Assembly: GCF_006658505.1 (NCBI RefSeq)
Contig: NZ_VFUZ01000016.1
Span: 1-64,000, forward strand
From: Mesorhizobium sp. B2-4-15
GTDB lineage: Bacteria > Pseudomonadota > Alphaproteobacteria > Rhizobiales > Rhizobiaceae
Direction: 5' to 3'
DNA length: 64,000 bases
Below the pieces are notes generated by a model. The model was not told where the DNA came from and did not search any database. It saw only the letters and a program-made list of their open reading frames with translations. The translations under genes were made by a program, and so were the position numbers. Below, piece after piece: positions 24,911 through 33,378 of the stretch (its first letter is position 1; every line of letters starts with the position of its first letter).

Positions 24911-25891
24911 ATGGCAGGCGTTGAACAGATCACGGTGGAAGCCGGCGAGGCGGGCATGCGGCTCGATCGCTGGTTCAAGACCCATTTCCCGGGCCTTGGC
25001 TTTGGCCATCTGCAGAAACTGCTGCGCTCCGGCCAGATCCGCGTCGACGGCGGCCGCGTCAAGGCCGACACCCGCGTCGAGCCGGGTCAGCTGGTGCGTA
25101 TTCCGCCGCTCGAGGTGGACAAGAAGGGCGACAGCCCGCTCACCGGCCATTCGATCCGCAACCAGGGCGACGCCGACGTGCTCGCCAAGATGCTGCTGCA
25201 TGAGGATCCGAAGGTCTTCGTCTTCAACAAGCCGGCGGGGCTTGCCGTGCAAGGCGGTTCGGGCGTCACCCGCAATGTAGACGACATGCTGGAAGCCTGG
25301 CGCAGCCAGAAGGGCGAGAAGCCAAGGTTGGTTCACCGGCTCGACCGCGACACGTCGGGTGTGCTGGTCGTTGCCCGCACGAGACTGGCCGCGATGAAGC
25401 TCTCCGAGGCCTTCCGCGCTCGTGAGACCAAGAAAACCTATTGGGCGCTGGTCAAGGGTGTGCCGCCCAAGCGCGAGGACAAGATCTCGACTTGGCTGAT
25501 CAAGGAGGCGACGCCAGACGGCGACCGGGTGCGCATCGCAGCACACGGCGAAAAGGGCGCCGACCACGCCGTCTCCTACTACCGCATCATTGAGCAGGCC
25601 GCCCAGACGATGACCTGGCTTGAGATGGAGCCCTACACTGGCCGCACGCACCAGCTTCGCGTCCATGCCGCCTATATCGGCTGTCCGATCATCGGTGACC
25701 CCAAATATTTCGAAGCCGACACCAATTGGGATTTTCCCGGCGGCATTCAGAACCGCTTGCATCTGCACGCGCGTCGCATCGTCATCCCGCATCCCGACAA
25801 AGGCTTCATTGACGTCACCGCCCCGATGCCACCACACATGCGCCAGAGCTGGAACCTGATCGGTTTCGACGAGCAGAGCGCGGAGGACTGA
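24911..25891 (+). CDS. rluC: RluC/RluD-family 23S rRNA pseudouridine synthase
   Basis: 326 residues. An N-terminal S4 RNA-binding domain (MRLDRWFKTHFPGLGFGHLQKLLRSGQIRVDG, residues 16-47) is followed by the catalytic domain with LVHRLDRDTSGVLVVAR, where Asp145 is the nucleophile, and GRTHQLRVHAAYIGCPIIGDPKY. The family converts uridines in 23S rRNA helices. RluC is the better fit than RluD by overall layout, but the exact sites are not deducible. Confidence 0.9.
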   Translation: MAGVEQITVEAGEAGMRLDRWFKTHFPGLGFGHLQKLLRSGQIRVDGGRVKADTRVEPGQLVRIPPLEVDKKGDSPLTGHSIRNQGDADVLAKMLLHEDPKVFVFNKPAGLAVQGGSGVTRNVDDMLEAWRSQKGEKPRLVHRLDRDTSGVLVVARTRLAAMKLSEAFRARETKKTYWALVKGVPPKREDKISTWLIKEATPDGDRVRIAAHGEKGADHAVSYYRIIEQAAQTMTWLEMEPYTGRTHQLRVHAAYIGCPIIGDPKYFEADTNWDFPGGIQNRLHLHARRIVIPHPDKGFIDVTAPMPPHMRQSWNLIGFDEQSAED

Positions 25892-25893
25892 TT

Positions 25894-26808
25894 GTGAGTG
25901 GCGCCACCGACGTGCTGGACCGCCGCGACACGGTCGACATCGCCGCCGCTGCCATCATGGTCGGCCTGACCTTTTCCTGGGGCCTGAACTACGTCGCCGC
26001 CAAGATCTCTTATGCCGGCTACGATCCCGTCTTCCTGTCGATCGCGCGCTCGGTCATTGGCGGCTTCTTTGTCTTTCTCTGGTGCCGCTGGCGCGGCATC
26101 GCGCTTTTCACCCGGGATGGCACGTTGCTCGCCGGTATCGCTGTCGGCGTGCTTTTCGGCATCGAATTCCTCTGCCTCTATGTTGGGCTGGAGCACACGA
26201 CCGTGGCCCGCAACACGCTGCTGGTCAATTCAATGCCGTTCTGGATGCTGGTGGGTGGGCATTTCCTGCTTGGCGAGCAGGTCACCTGGCGCAAATTCCT
26301 CGGCCTGTTATTGGCCTTCGCCGGCCTTGCCACGGTCTTTTCCGATAAGCTTGGCGGCGGCGACATGCTGTTCGGTGATCTCCTGAGCCTCGGCTCCGGG
26401 TTCTTCTGGGCCTTGACCAATATCCTCATCAAACGGTCGAAACTGGTTGAGGCGAGCGCCGAGAAGCTGTTGCTCTATCAACTCGCCGGCGCGGCGATCG
26501 TCGGCATTTTGGTGCTGCCTCTCGCCGGTCCGCCGGTCCGCGATCCCACTTTGTTGCCGACATTGGCGCTGCTTTTCCAAGCGATCTACATCGTCGCTTT
26601 CACTTATGTCCTATGGTTCTGGCTGCTGCGCCGCTATCCGGCCTCCGGCCTGTCCAGCTTCACTTTCCTGTCGCCGGTTTTCGGTGTCTTGTGCGGTGCC
26701 TTGATCTTGAACGAGCCGCTGACCATTCGCATTTTTCTGGCACTTGGCTTGATTGTAGCGGGCCTGATCATCGTCAACCGGCCAGCACGTAAGCTGACGC
26801 CGGTGTAA
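25894..26808 (+). CDS. EamA/DMT-superfamily transporter
   Basis: 304 residues with ten hydrophobic helices arranged as two EamA repeats (about 20-145 and 155-295); the family exports amino acids, metabolites or drugs. The start is GTG at 25894, two bases after the rluC stop, with GGAGG at 25882-25886 inside rluC, so the genes are probably coupled. Substrate unknown. Confidence 0.88.
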   Translation: MSGATDVLDRRDTVDIAAAAIMVGLTFSWGLNYVAAKISYAGYDPVFLSIARSVIGGFFVFLWCRWRGIALFTRDGTLLAGIAVGVLFGIEFLCLYVGLEHTTVARNTLLVNSMPFWMLVGGHFLLGEQVTWRKFLGLLLAFAGLATVFSDKLGGGDMLFGDLLSLGSGFFWALTNILIKRSKLVEASAEKLLLYQLAGAAIVGILVLPLAGPPVRDPTLLPTLALLFQAIYIVAFTYVLWFWLLRRYPASGLSSFTFLSPVFGVLCGALILNEPLTIRIFLALGLIVAGLIIVNRPARKLTPV

Positions 26809-26820
26809 GAGAGAGATTTC

Positions 26821-27612
26821 ATGCGTGATATCCTCAACGACCTCGAAGCGGGCAAATATCTTTCCGATCCGGATCCGGTGCGTCGCGCCCAGATTCAAAT
26901 GAAGACGCCGCTGCCCAAGCGCTTCTACAAGACCGTTTCGGTTGTGCCGATGGAGGGAGGGTTTGCCGTCCATCTCGACGGCAAGCCGGTGCGTACGCCG
27001 GGCAAGGCGCTGTTGGCGCTGCCGACCCAGGCGGCGGCAGCGCTTGTGGCCGACGAGTTCGCCGCGCAGGACGAGACCATCAATCCGGTGACGATGCCGG
27101 TGATGCGCCTCGTCAACACCGCTTTGGACGGAGTCGCCAGCGATCCGCAGGCCGTGCTGGAAGACATACTGCGTTTTGCCTCGTCGGATCTGCTCTGCTA
27201 CCGCGCCGACGCGCCGCAAGGGCTGGTCGAGCGGCAGAACGAGCAGTGGGATCCGGTCATTGACTGGGCCCGTGCGGCGCTCGGCGCCCGCTTCAACCTT
27301 GCCGAAGGGATCATCCATGTCGAGCAGCCGCGCGAGACGATCGCCGTTCTGGGCAGTCATCTTGCCCAGCGCGCGCAGCCGCTGCGGCTGGCCGCCATCC
27401 ACGTCATGACCTCGCTGACCGGTTCGGCGCTGCTGGCGCTCGCCGTCGATTTCGGCGAGCTCGACGGTGAGGCGGCCTGGGCCGCCGGCCATGTCGATGA
27501 GGACTGGCAGATCGCGCATTGGGGGCAGGATGCCGAAGCGGTCGCGCGCCGCGCGGCCCGCAAACGGGACATGATGGCTGCCGTCAATCTTCTCGAAGCG
27601 CTCAAGGTCTGA
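26821..27612 (+). CDS. ATP12-family F1 ATPase assembly chaperone
   Basis: 263 residues. In mitochondria ATP12 escorts the F1 alpha subunit; alphaproteobacteria carry the same family. LPKRFYKTVSVVPMEGGFAVHLDGKPVRTPGKALLALPT is the family core, followed by PVMRLVNTALDG, ILRFASSDLLCYRADAPQGLVERQNEQWDPVIDWA and a helical C-terminus. The start at 26821 follows AAGAGAGAG; an ATG at 26899 would lose part of the N-terminal extension. It directly follows the transporter gene. Confidence 0.9.
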   Translation: MRDILNDLEAGKYLSDPDPVRRAQIQMKTPLPKRFYKTVSVVPMEGGFAVHLDGKPVRTPGKALLALPTQAAAALVADEFAAQDETINPVTMPVMRLVNTALDGVASDPQAVLEDILRFASSDLLCYRADAPQGLVERQNEQWDPVIDWARAALGARFNLAEGIIHVEQPRETIAVLGSHLAQRAQPLRLAAIHVMTSLTGSALLALAVDFGELDGEAAWAAGHVDEDWQIAHWGQDAEAVARRAARKRDMMAAVNLLEALKV

Positions 27613-27788
27613 CCGGCCGGTTTATTGCCGCACCGCACCTAATACCAAAGTCATAATCCCAAAGGCGCTCTGCCTTAGACCCCGTCTTTCTGTCATTTTT
27701 TGATGGCTGTCGTGAGTCCGCGTTCGCAGGAGAACCCGGACGCTGCCACGCGGCATCGAGGACAAGGGTCTCACGGGAGGATAACTCA

Positions 27789-29678
27789 ATGGCAATGGCA
27801 TCAACCGCCGGCGGAACGAGCCGCGGCATGACGCGGGAGGAGAAGAAGGTCATCTTCGCCTCTTCGCTCGGCACCGTTTTCGAATGGTATGATTTCTATC
27901 TCTACGGCTCGCTGGCGGCCTTCATCGGCTCGACCTTTTTCAGCCCGACAATTCCCGAGGCGACCCGCAACATCTTCGCGCTGCTGGCCTTTGCCGCCGG
28001 CTTCCTCGTGCGCCCCTTCGGCGCGCTGGTATTCGGCCGCATCGGCGACCTTGTCGGCCGCAAATACACCTTCCTCGTCACCATGACGATCATGGGCCTG
28101 TCGACCTTCCTGGTCGGTCTGCTGCCCGGTTATGCGACTTTGGGCATCGCGGCTCCGGTGATCCTGATCGTCCTGCGCATGCTGCAGGGCCTTGCGCTTG
28201 GCGGCGAATATGGCGGCGCCGCGACTTATGTCGCCGAGCACGCGCCCGACGATCGCCGCGGGTTCTACACGTCGTGGATACAGACGACGGCGACGCTCGG
28301 CCTGTTCCTGTCGCTGATCGTCATCCTGATCGTGCAGGGATCACTGAGCAAGGAAAGCTATGCCGCCTGGGGCTGGCGCATTCCGTTCATCGTCTCCTTC
28401 GTTCTGCTTGCCGTTTCGATCTGGATTCGGCTGTCTCTCTCCGAATCTCCAGCCTTCCAGAAGATGAAGGACGAAGGGAAGGGCTCCAAGGCTCCGCTAT
28501 CGGAAGCCTTCGGCCAGTGGAAGAACGCCAAGATCGCCCTGCTGGCGCTGCTCGGCCTTACCGCCGGCCAGGCCGTGGTCTGGTATAACGGGCAGTTCTA
28601 CGCACTGTTCTTCCTGCAGAATGTGCTGAAGGTCGACGCGCAGTCGGTCAACATCATGATCGCCATTGCACTGGCGCTCGGCTCGATCTTCTTCGTCGTC
28701 TTCGGGTGGCTGTCCGACAAGATCGGCCGCAAGCCGATCATCATGGCCGGCCTCGCGCTTGCCATCGTCTGCACCTTCCCCCTGTTCAAGGCGCTGACAT
28801 GGGCCGCCAATCCGGCGCTCGCCAAGGCGCAGCAAAATACGCGGGCAACGGTGACGGCAGCACCCGGCGACTGCAAGTTCCAGTTCAATCCGGTCGGCAC
28901 CGCGAAGTTCACGACGTCCTGCGACATCGCGACTTCATTCCTGACCAAAAACTCGGTTCCCTACGACGTGGTGTCGACGGCCGCGGCCGGAACGGCTGCA
29001 TCGGTCAAGATCGGCAACGAGACGGTGGCGTCCTACGATGCGGTCGCCGCCGGCGATCAGGCCAAGGCCAAGGACGCTGCCTTCGTCAAGGCCGTCAATA
29101 TGTCGTTGCAGGATAGCGGCTATCCGCTGAAGCGCGCGGCAATCAAGGTTGCGGACCAGAAACTCGACGCCTTCATCGCGGCCAATCCCGAGTTGAAGCT
29201 CGATGCCGCGACCATCCGAGGCGGTGAGAAGGCGACTGTTCCGACTGATAAGGCAGTCACCGACAAGCTGTTGACCAAGGACGAGGCGGCGGGCGCGCCA
29301 GAAGTCACCGTCTATAACATTCCGGGCGGCGGTGCCTTCGCCATGGTCGCTGATCCCGCGGCCGTGAACTGGCCAATGACGATCGGCATCCTGTTCATCC
29401 TGGTGGTATTCGTGACCATGGTGTACGGACCGATCGCCGCGATCCTGGTCGAGATGTTCCCGACCCGTATCCGCTACACCGGTATGTCGCTGCCCTATCA
29501 TATCGGCAATGGCTGGTTCGGCGGCCTGCTGCCGGCGACCGTGTTCGCGCTCAGCGCCTACAAGGGCGACATCTACTATGGCCTCTGGTACCCCGTGGTG
29601 ATCGCGGCGATGTCGCTGGTCATCGGCATGATCTTCGTCAGAGATACGCTCGGCACCGATTTGGACGCCAAGCAATAG
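27789..29678 (+). CDS. MHS-family MFS transporter with a large periplasmic insertion
   Basis: 629 residues against about 430-550 for the metabolite:H+ symporter family. GTVFEWYDFYLYGSLAAFIGSTFF is the MHS TM1, VFGRIGDLVGRKYTF and FGWLSDKIGRKP the two motif A loops, ALGGEYGGAATYVAEHAP the TM5 region. Between TM9 and TM10, residues about 340-522 are hydrophilic, alanine/lysine-rich and carry two cysteines (DCKF and TSCD). By MFS topology this loop is periplasmic. TM10-12 follow normally (MFPTRIRYTGMSLPYHIGNGWFGG). Substrate probably a carboxylate or osmolyte; unknown. Confidence 0.88.
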   Translation: MAMASTAGGTSRGMTREEKKVIFASSLGTVFEWYDFYLYGSLAAFIGSTFFSPTIPEATRNIFALLAFAAGFLVRPFGALVFGRIGDLVGRKYTFLVTMTIMGLSTFLVGLLPGYATLGIAAPVILIVLRMLQGLALGGEYGGAATYVAEHAPDDRRGFYTSWIQTTATLGLFLSLIVILIVQGSLSKESYAAWGWRIPFIVSFVLLAVSIWIRLSLSESPAFQKMKDEGKGSKAPLSEAFGQWKNAKIALLALLGLTAGQAVVWYNGQFYALFFLQNVLKVDAQSVNIMIAIALALGSIFFVVFGWLSDKIGRKPIIMAGLALAIVCTFPLFKALTWAANPALAKAQQNTRATVTAAPGDCKFQFNPVGTAKFTTSCDIATSFLTKNSVPYDVVSTAAAGTAASVKIGNETVASYDAVAAGDQAKAKDAAFVKAVNMSLQDSGYPLKRAAIKVADQKLDAFIAANPELKLDAATIRGGEKATVPTDKAVTDKLLTKDEAAGAPEVTVYNIPGGGAFAMVADPAAVNWPMTIGILFILVVFVTMVYGPIAAILVEMFPTRIRYTGMSLPYHIGNGWFGGLLPATVFALSAYKGDIYYGLWYPVVIAAMSLVIGMIFVRDTLGTDLDAKQ

Positions 29679-29698
29679 CCGGCTGGTTGAGCTTAAAC

Positions 29699-29733
29699 AA
29701 AGCCCGGCGCGAGCAATCGCGCCGGGCTTTTCA
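29699..29733. terminator. Bidirectional terminator between the symporter gene and the DUF6074-like gene
   Basis: AAAGCCCGGCGCGA (29699-29712) pairs perfectly with TCGCGCCGGGCTTT (29717-29730) around GCAA. It has T residues on the 3' side and A residues on the 5' side, so it can stop transcripts from both flanks. Confidence 0.92.
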
Positions 29734-29756
29734 TATCCGAGCCTGAAGAATGCGGA

Positions 29757-29954
29757 TCAGCTCTTGCGCTGGTTTTCGTCTTCGATCGCCGCTTCGTGGT
29801 ACCAGCCGTCAAAATCGATGTGCGTGCCGCGCAGGGATGCGAGCTCTGCCGCGAATTTGGCCTTCGCGCCTAAATTTGCAGCAGATTTGCGTGCTGCCAG
29901 AGGGAACATCAGAATTTGTGCCGACGGACGGGAGGTGGCGACTTCCACGGGCAT
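29757..29954 (-). CDS. Small DUF6074-like protein
   Basis: 65 residues, minus strand. AQILMFPLAARKSAANLGAKAK and the HIDFDGWYHEAA C-terminal part resemble short rhizobial proteins grouped as DUF6074, whose role is unknown. A clear AAAGGAG lies just before its ATG on the minus strand. It ends by the shared terminator at 29699. Confidence 0.7.
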   Translation of the reverse strand: MPVEVATSRPSAQILMFPLAARKSAANLGAKAKFAAELASLRGTHIDFDGWYHEAAIEDENQRKS

Positions 29955-30094
29955 TCTCCTTTCTTCTGCAGGAGCTTGTCGATTCAGCTTTTCCGCAAGA
30001 TAGGTTCTGCGACTCCTTTAGGCAATATGCCTATGAAAAGATCAGTATTTGCCTGTTATTCATGCATTTCTGGCCTGTGACCGATCTCGGTCCA

Positions 30095-30114
30095 TTGCTG
30101 AGGCGGCTCAGCAA
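30095..30114. promoter_or_regulatory. Dyad upstream of the glnII sigma-54 promoter
   Basis: TTGCTGAG (30095-30102) and CTCAGCAA (30107-30114) are exact inverted repeats with a 4-base centre. The dyad lies about 50-70 bases upstream of the sigma-54 promoter, where an enhancer-binding protein could bind. It does not match the usual NtrC site (GCAC-N-GTGC), so the identity of the binding protein is open. Confidence 0.4.
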
Positions 30115-30162
30115 ATTCAATGAGGTATCGCAGCCATTTTGCCGCACCCGAAGACACCCGAG

Positions 30163-30178
30163 TGGCACACGAATTGCT
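30163..30178 (+). promoter_or_regulatory. Sigma-54 (RpoN) promoter of glnII
   Basis: TGGCAC-N5-TTGCT is a full match to the -24/-12 consensus with exactly ten bases between GG and GC. It lies 88 bases before the glnII ATG. NtrC/RpoN control of glnII under nitrogen limitation is established in rhizobia. The 311-base gap 29955-30265 otherwise holds only AT-richer non-coding sequence. Confidence 0.88.
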
Positions 30179-30265
30179 TTTTAGTGATCCGGCAAGGCCG
30201 GCTGCTGAGGGCAAGCGCAAGTCGACGCCGTTCAGTGTTCGGTGATCAAGCAACGAGAGGCTAGA

Positions 30266-31306
30266 ATGACGAAATACAAGCTCGAGTACATTTGGCTCGA
30301 TGGATATACCCCGGTCGCCAACCTTCGCGGCAAGACGCAGGTCAAGGAATTCGCCGAGTTCCCGACGCTCGAACAGCTGCCATTGTGGGGCTTCGATGGA
30401 TCCTCGACCATGCAGGCCGAGGGCCGCAGCTCCGACTGCGTGCTGAAGCCGGTGGCGCTCTACCCGGATCCGGCCCGCACCAACGGTGTTCTCGTCATGT
30501 GCGAGGTCATGATGCCCGATGGCGTGACGCCACACGAGTCCAACAGCCGTGCGACCATTCTCGATGACGACGGTGCCTGGTTCGGTTTCGAGCAGGAATA
30601 TTTCTTCTACAAGGACGGCCGTCCGCTCGGCTTCCCGGACAGCGGCTATCCCGCGCCGCAGGGCCCGTACTACACCGGCGTCGGCTACAAGAATGTTGGC
30701 GATGTCGCGCGCCAGATCGTCGAGGAGCATCTCGACCTTTGCCTCGCCGCCGGCATCAACCATGAAGGCATCAACGCCGAGGTGGCCAAGGGCCAGTGGG
30801 AATTCCAGATTTTCGGCAAGGGTTCCAAGAAGGCTGCCGACCAGATCTGGATGGCTCGCTACCTGCTGCTGCGGCTGACCGAAAAATACGGCATCGACAT
30901 CGAGTTCCATTGCAAGCCGCTCGGCGACACCGACTGGAACGGCTCGGGCATGCACTGCAACTTCTCGACCAAGTACATGCGTGAAGTCGGCGGCAAGGCC
31001 TATTTCGAGGCGCTGATGGCGCAGTTCGACAAGAACCTGATGGACCACATCGCCGTCTATGGTCCCGACAACGACAAGCGCCTGACCGGCAAGCACGAGA
31101 CCGCGCCGTGGAACAAGTTCAGCTATGGCGTCGCCGACCGTGGTGCCTCGATCCGCGTGCCGCACTCCTTTATCAAGAATGACTACAAGGGCTATCTGGA
31201 AGACCGCCGTCCGAATTCGCAGGGCGACCCCTACCAGATCGCCTCCCAGGTCCTGAAGACGATTTCGCAGGTTTCGACCGACGCCTCGGTTTCGGCCGCG
31301 GCGTGA
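30266..31306 (+). CDS. glnII: Glutamine synthetase II (eukaryotic type)
   Basis: 346 residues. GSII makes glutamine from glutamate, ammonia and ATP and is characteristic of Rhizobiaceae-type bacteria alongside GSI. KYKLEYIWLDGYTPVANLRGKT is the rhizobial GSII N-terminus; WGFDGSST, QGPYYTGVG and the AGINHEGINAEVAKGQWEFQI active-site block, then GSGMHCNFSTKYMR are visible. GSII is not adenylylated and lacks the GSI tyrosine region. ATG at 30266 follows GAGAGG; a longer frame from 30242 adds eight atypical residues. The sigma-54 promoter at 30163 points to nitrogen control. Confidence 0.97.
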   Translation: MTKYKLEYIWLDGYTPVANLRGKTQVKEFAEFPTLEQLPLWGFDGSSTMQAEGRSSDCVLKPVALYPDPARTNGVLVMCEVMMPDGVTPHESNSRATILDDDGAWFGFEQEYFFYKDGRPLGFPDSGYPAPQGPYYTGVGYKNVGDVARQIVEEHLDLCLAAGINHEGINAEVAKGQWEFQIFGKGSKKAADQIWMARYLLLRLTEKYGIDIEFHCKPLGDTDWNGSGMHCNFSTKYMREVGGKAYFEALMAQFDKNLMDHIAVYGPDNDKRLTGKHETAPWNKFSYGVADRGASIRVPHSFIKNDYKGYLEDRRPNSQGDPYQIASQVLKTISQVSTDASVSAAA

Positions 31307-31357
31307 TTCTTTTGGCGGCGCGGATCGCAGGATCTTCGCCGCCATCTAAAGAACGGT

Positions 31358-31397
31358 CACGAAAAAGCCCCAGCGGAGACGCTGGGGCTTTTTCGTG
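31358..31397. terminator. Bidirectional terminator between glnII and the DmpA-type peptidase gene
   Basis: An 18-bp perfect stem: arms 31358-31375 and 31380-31397 around GAGA, with A5 on the left and T5 on the right within the arms. It serves the convergent genes on both sides. Confidence 0.93.
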
Positions 31398-31429
31398 ATG
31401 CTTGCGAGGTGCGGCTATGCCGATCGCGT

Positions 31430-32596
31430 TCAGCCAGCGATCATTCCGCGTGCCTTTAGCGCTGCCACCACCTTGGCATGCGGCATCGCCGGGCTGCGGT
31501 TGCCGTCGCGGCCGACCATGTCCTGATTGGCGACCAGTGCGTTGAGTACGTCTTCCTCGGCCGCTTGCACTACGGCCGTATAAAAATCGTCCATCCGGCC
31601 CCAAGGGATGAAATCGATATGCCCATAGCTCTGTTCGGTGGCCGGTCCCTGCGGGAAGCGGCCGTTGAGCGCGTCGCGGTTGGCGGTCGAGAAGGCTAGA
31701 AAAATGTCGCCGGAGAAATGCGAGCCGGCGGTGCCGGTCCGCGCCAGGCCGAGCGGCACGCGCCGGGCCAGCGCCTTGCATTGGCCGGGCAAAAGCGGCG
31801 CGTCGGTGGCGACGATGCCGATGCAGGAACCGGCGCCAGTCGGGCCGCCGCGAAAATAAGATTCCATCGGGTTGTCATCACTCAGCCGCTCGCCGAGCGG
31901 CACGCCGGCGATGGTGAGTTCATCGCGTGACCCGAAATTGGCCTGCAGGAAGACGCCGACCGTGTAGGAGCAATGGCCGTAGTCGACGATCCGCGAGGCT
32001 GTGCCGGAGCCGCCCTTGAAGGCGTAGCAGTTCATGCCAGTGCCTCCGCCGACCGAGCCTTCCTCGATGCGCCCGCTCGCCGCATTGTCGATCGCCGCGG
32101 TCGCGTGATCGACGGTGACATGCGAGCCGTTGATGTCGTTGAGATAGCCGTCCCAGGTTTCGGCCACCACGGGCAGCAGCCATTGGTTCGCGACATCGGG
32201 CTTGTGGCGCGCCACCCAGTCGATGATGCCGCGATGGCAAGGGCCGACCGCATGGGTGTTGGTGATCAGGATGGGCAGGCTGATGCTGCCGGCCTCCTCG
32301 ATCCACGATGCGCCGGTCATCTCGCCATTGCCGTTGAAGGAATGATAACCGGCGGCGCAGGCAACGCCGACGCCGTCATGGCCAAACGGCAAAATGGCTG
32401 TCACTCCGGTGCGTACCGGTCCCTGCCCAAGCTTGAGCTTGCCTTCGCCTTTGATAATCGTCGAGTAACCGACCAGGACGCCCTCGACGTCGGTGATGGC
32501 ATTGGCCGGACCGGGCGTGCCTTGCAAGGGGATGGCGAGTGCGCGGGCTCGCGCTTTGCCGGCTGGTGTGGCGGTCTGGGTCGGCAGTTGGTCCAT
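31430..32596 (-). CDS. P1/S58 family peptidase (DmpA-type aminopeptidase)
   Basis: 388 residues. DmpA-type enzymes are N-terminal nucleophile hydrolases that cut themselves at a Gly-Ser bond and release N-terminal residues, including D-amino acids or beta-peptides. ITDVEGVLVGYSTI is the family start, GSVGGGTGMNCYAFKGG and GGPTGAGSCIGIVATDAPLLPGQCKALARR the conserved blocks; cleavage should fall at Gly256-Ser257 with Ser257 as nucleophile. No signal peptide is seen. Next to a TetR regulator and an amino-acid permease gene, which suggests uptake and processing of small amides or peptides. Confidence 0.9.
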   Translation of the reverse strand: MDQLPTQTATPAGKARARALAIPLQGTPGPANAITDVEGVLVGYSTIIKGEGKLKLGQGPVRTGVTAILPFGHDGVGVACAAGYHSFNGNGEMTGASWIEEAGSISLPILITNTHAVGPCHRGIIDWVARHKPDVANQWLLPVVAETWDGYLNDINGSHVTVDHATAAIDNAASGRIEEGSVGGGTGMNCYAFKGGSGTASRIVDYGHCSYTVGVFLQANFGSRDELTIAGVPLGERLSDDNPMESYFRGGPTGAGSCIGIVATDAPLLPGQCKALARRVPLGLARTGTAGSHFSGDIFLAFSTANRDALNGRFPQGPATEQSYGHIDFIPWGRMDDFYTAVVQAAEEDVLNALVANQDMVGRDGNRSPAMPHAKVVAALKARGMIAG

Positions 32597-32628
32597 GCTT
32601 TGGTTTTGCTCCGTTGATATTAGCCGAC

Positions 32629-33231
32629 TCAGCGGAGGCTGCAGCCGGTTGCAAGCTCGGCATAGCTGGCCAGGATCGCCATCGCCGAAGATTGATCGAC
32701 CGCAGGCACGACGTTGACCAGGTGCAGCCCCAGGCCGTCCTCGAGCACCACCAGGCTGCGTGCAATGGTCTCGCTCGTCGCCTGCAGTTTGAAGATGCCG
32801 GTGGCGGCGCCCGCTTCGAGAATGCCGACATAGATCGACACTTGCCGCTCGAACAAAGTGATGTGGCGGGCAGCATAGCTTGCATCCGAACGCGAATAGG
32901 CGCCGAGCTCGAGCAGCAGCCGGCAGAGCTGGTCATCCGCATCGGCCGGCAGTCCGCTCTCGATCATCGTTTTCAGCCGCAGCCGGGGGTCGGCGATCTC
33001 GGCCACGGATGCCGCGCGTATCGTGCAGAACCGCTCGACGGCCTTGCGCTGCACATCGTCCAGAAGGTCCTTCAGACCGGGATAATAATAGAGCAGGGCG
33101 CTGGAACTCATCCCTGCCTCATTGGCAACGTCGCGCAGCGTGACGCCGGCAAGGCCGCGCCTGGCGATCATCGATTCTGCTGCCGCGACCAAGGTCAGGC
33201 GGCGATCGGTCTGGGTTTTGGGTCTTCCCAT
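32629..33231 (-). CDS. TetR-family transcriptional regulator
   Basis: 200 residues. Residues 10-55 are a TetR HTH (AESMIARRGLAGVTLRDVANEAGMSSSALLYYYPGLKDLL). The C-terminal ligand domain is of the BetI/TetR_C_6 style (LRLKTMIESGLPADADDQLCRLLLELGAYSRSD). It lies 32 bases upstream of the peptidase gene on the same strand and diverges from the permease gene, so it likely controls both. A 15-bp dyad lies just before its start. Confidence 0.88.
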   Translation of the reverse strand: MGRPKTQTDRRLTLVAAAESMIARRGLAGVTLRDVANEAGMSSSALLYYYPGLKDLLDDVQRKAVERFCTIRAASVAEIADPRLRLKTMIESGLPADADDQLCRLLLELGAYSRSDASYAARHITLFERQVSIYVGILEAGAATGIFKLQATSETIARSLVVLEDGLGLHLVNVVPAVDQSSAMAILASYAELATGCSLR

Positions 33232-33240
33232 TTCTGTTTC

Positions 33241-33255
33241 CTGAATTAGATTCAG
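33241..33255. promoter_or_regulatory. Candidate TetR operator
   Basis: CTGAAT (33241-33246) and ATTCAG (33250-33255) are perfect arms with a 3-base centre, ten bases upstream of the TetR start in the 147-base divergent region. A possible permease promoter is TTGACG (33304-33309), 17 bases, TAGGTT (33327-33332). The operator role is inferred from position and symmetry. Confidence 0.45.
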
Positions 33256-33378
33256 TTTAAGGCTGGCGATTGAAATTAAGCAAGTATAAATTCGCCTAAT
33301 TTGTTGACGGTACCCGACTCCGTCGATAGGTTCCGTTGCGGAGGATAATTTTTATCATATTAAAAAAAGGGGAGGAGA

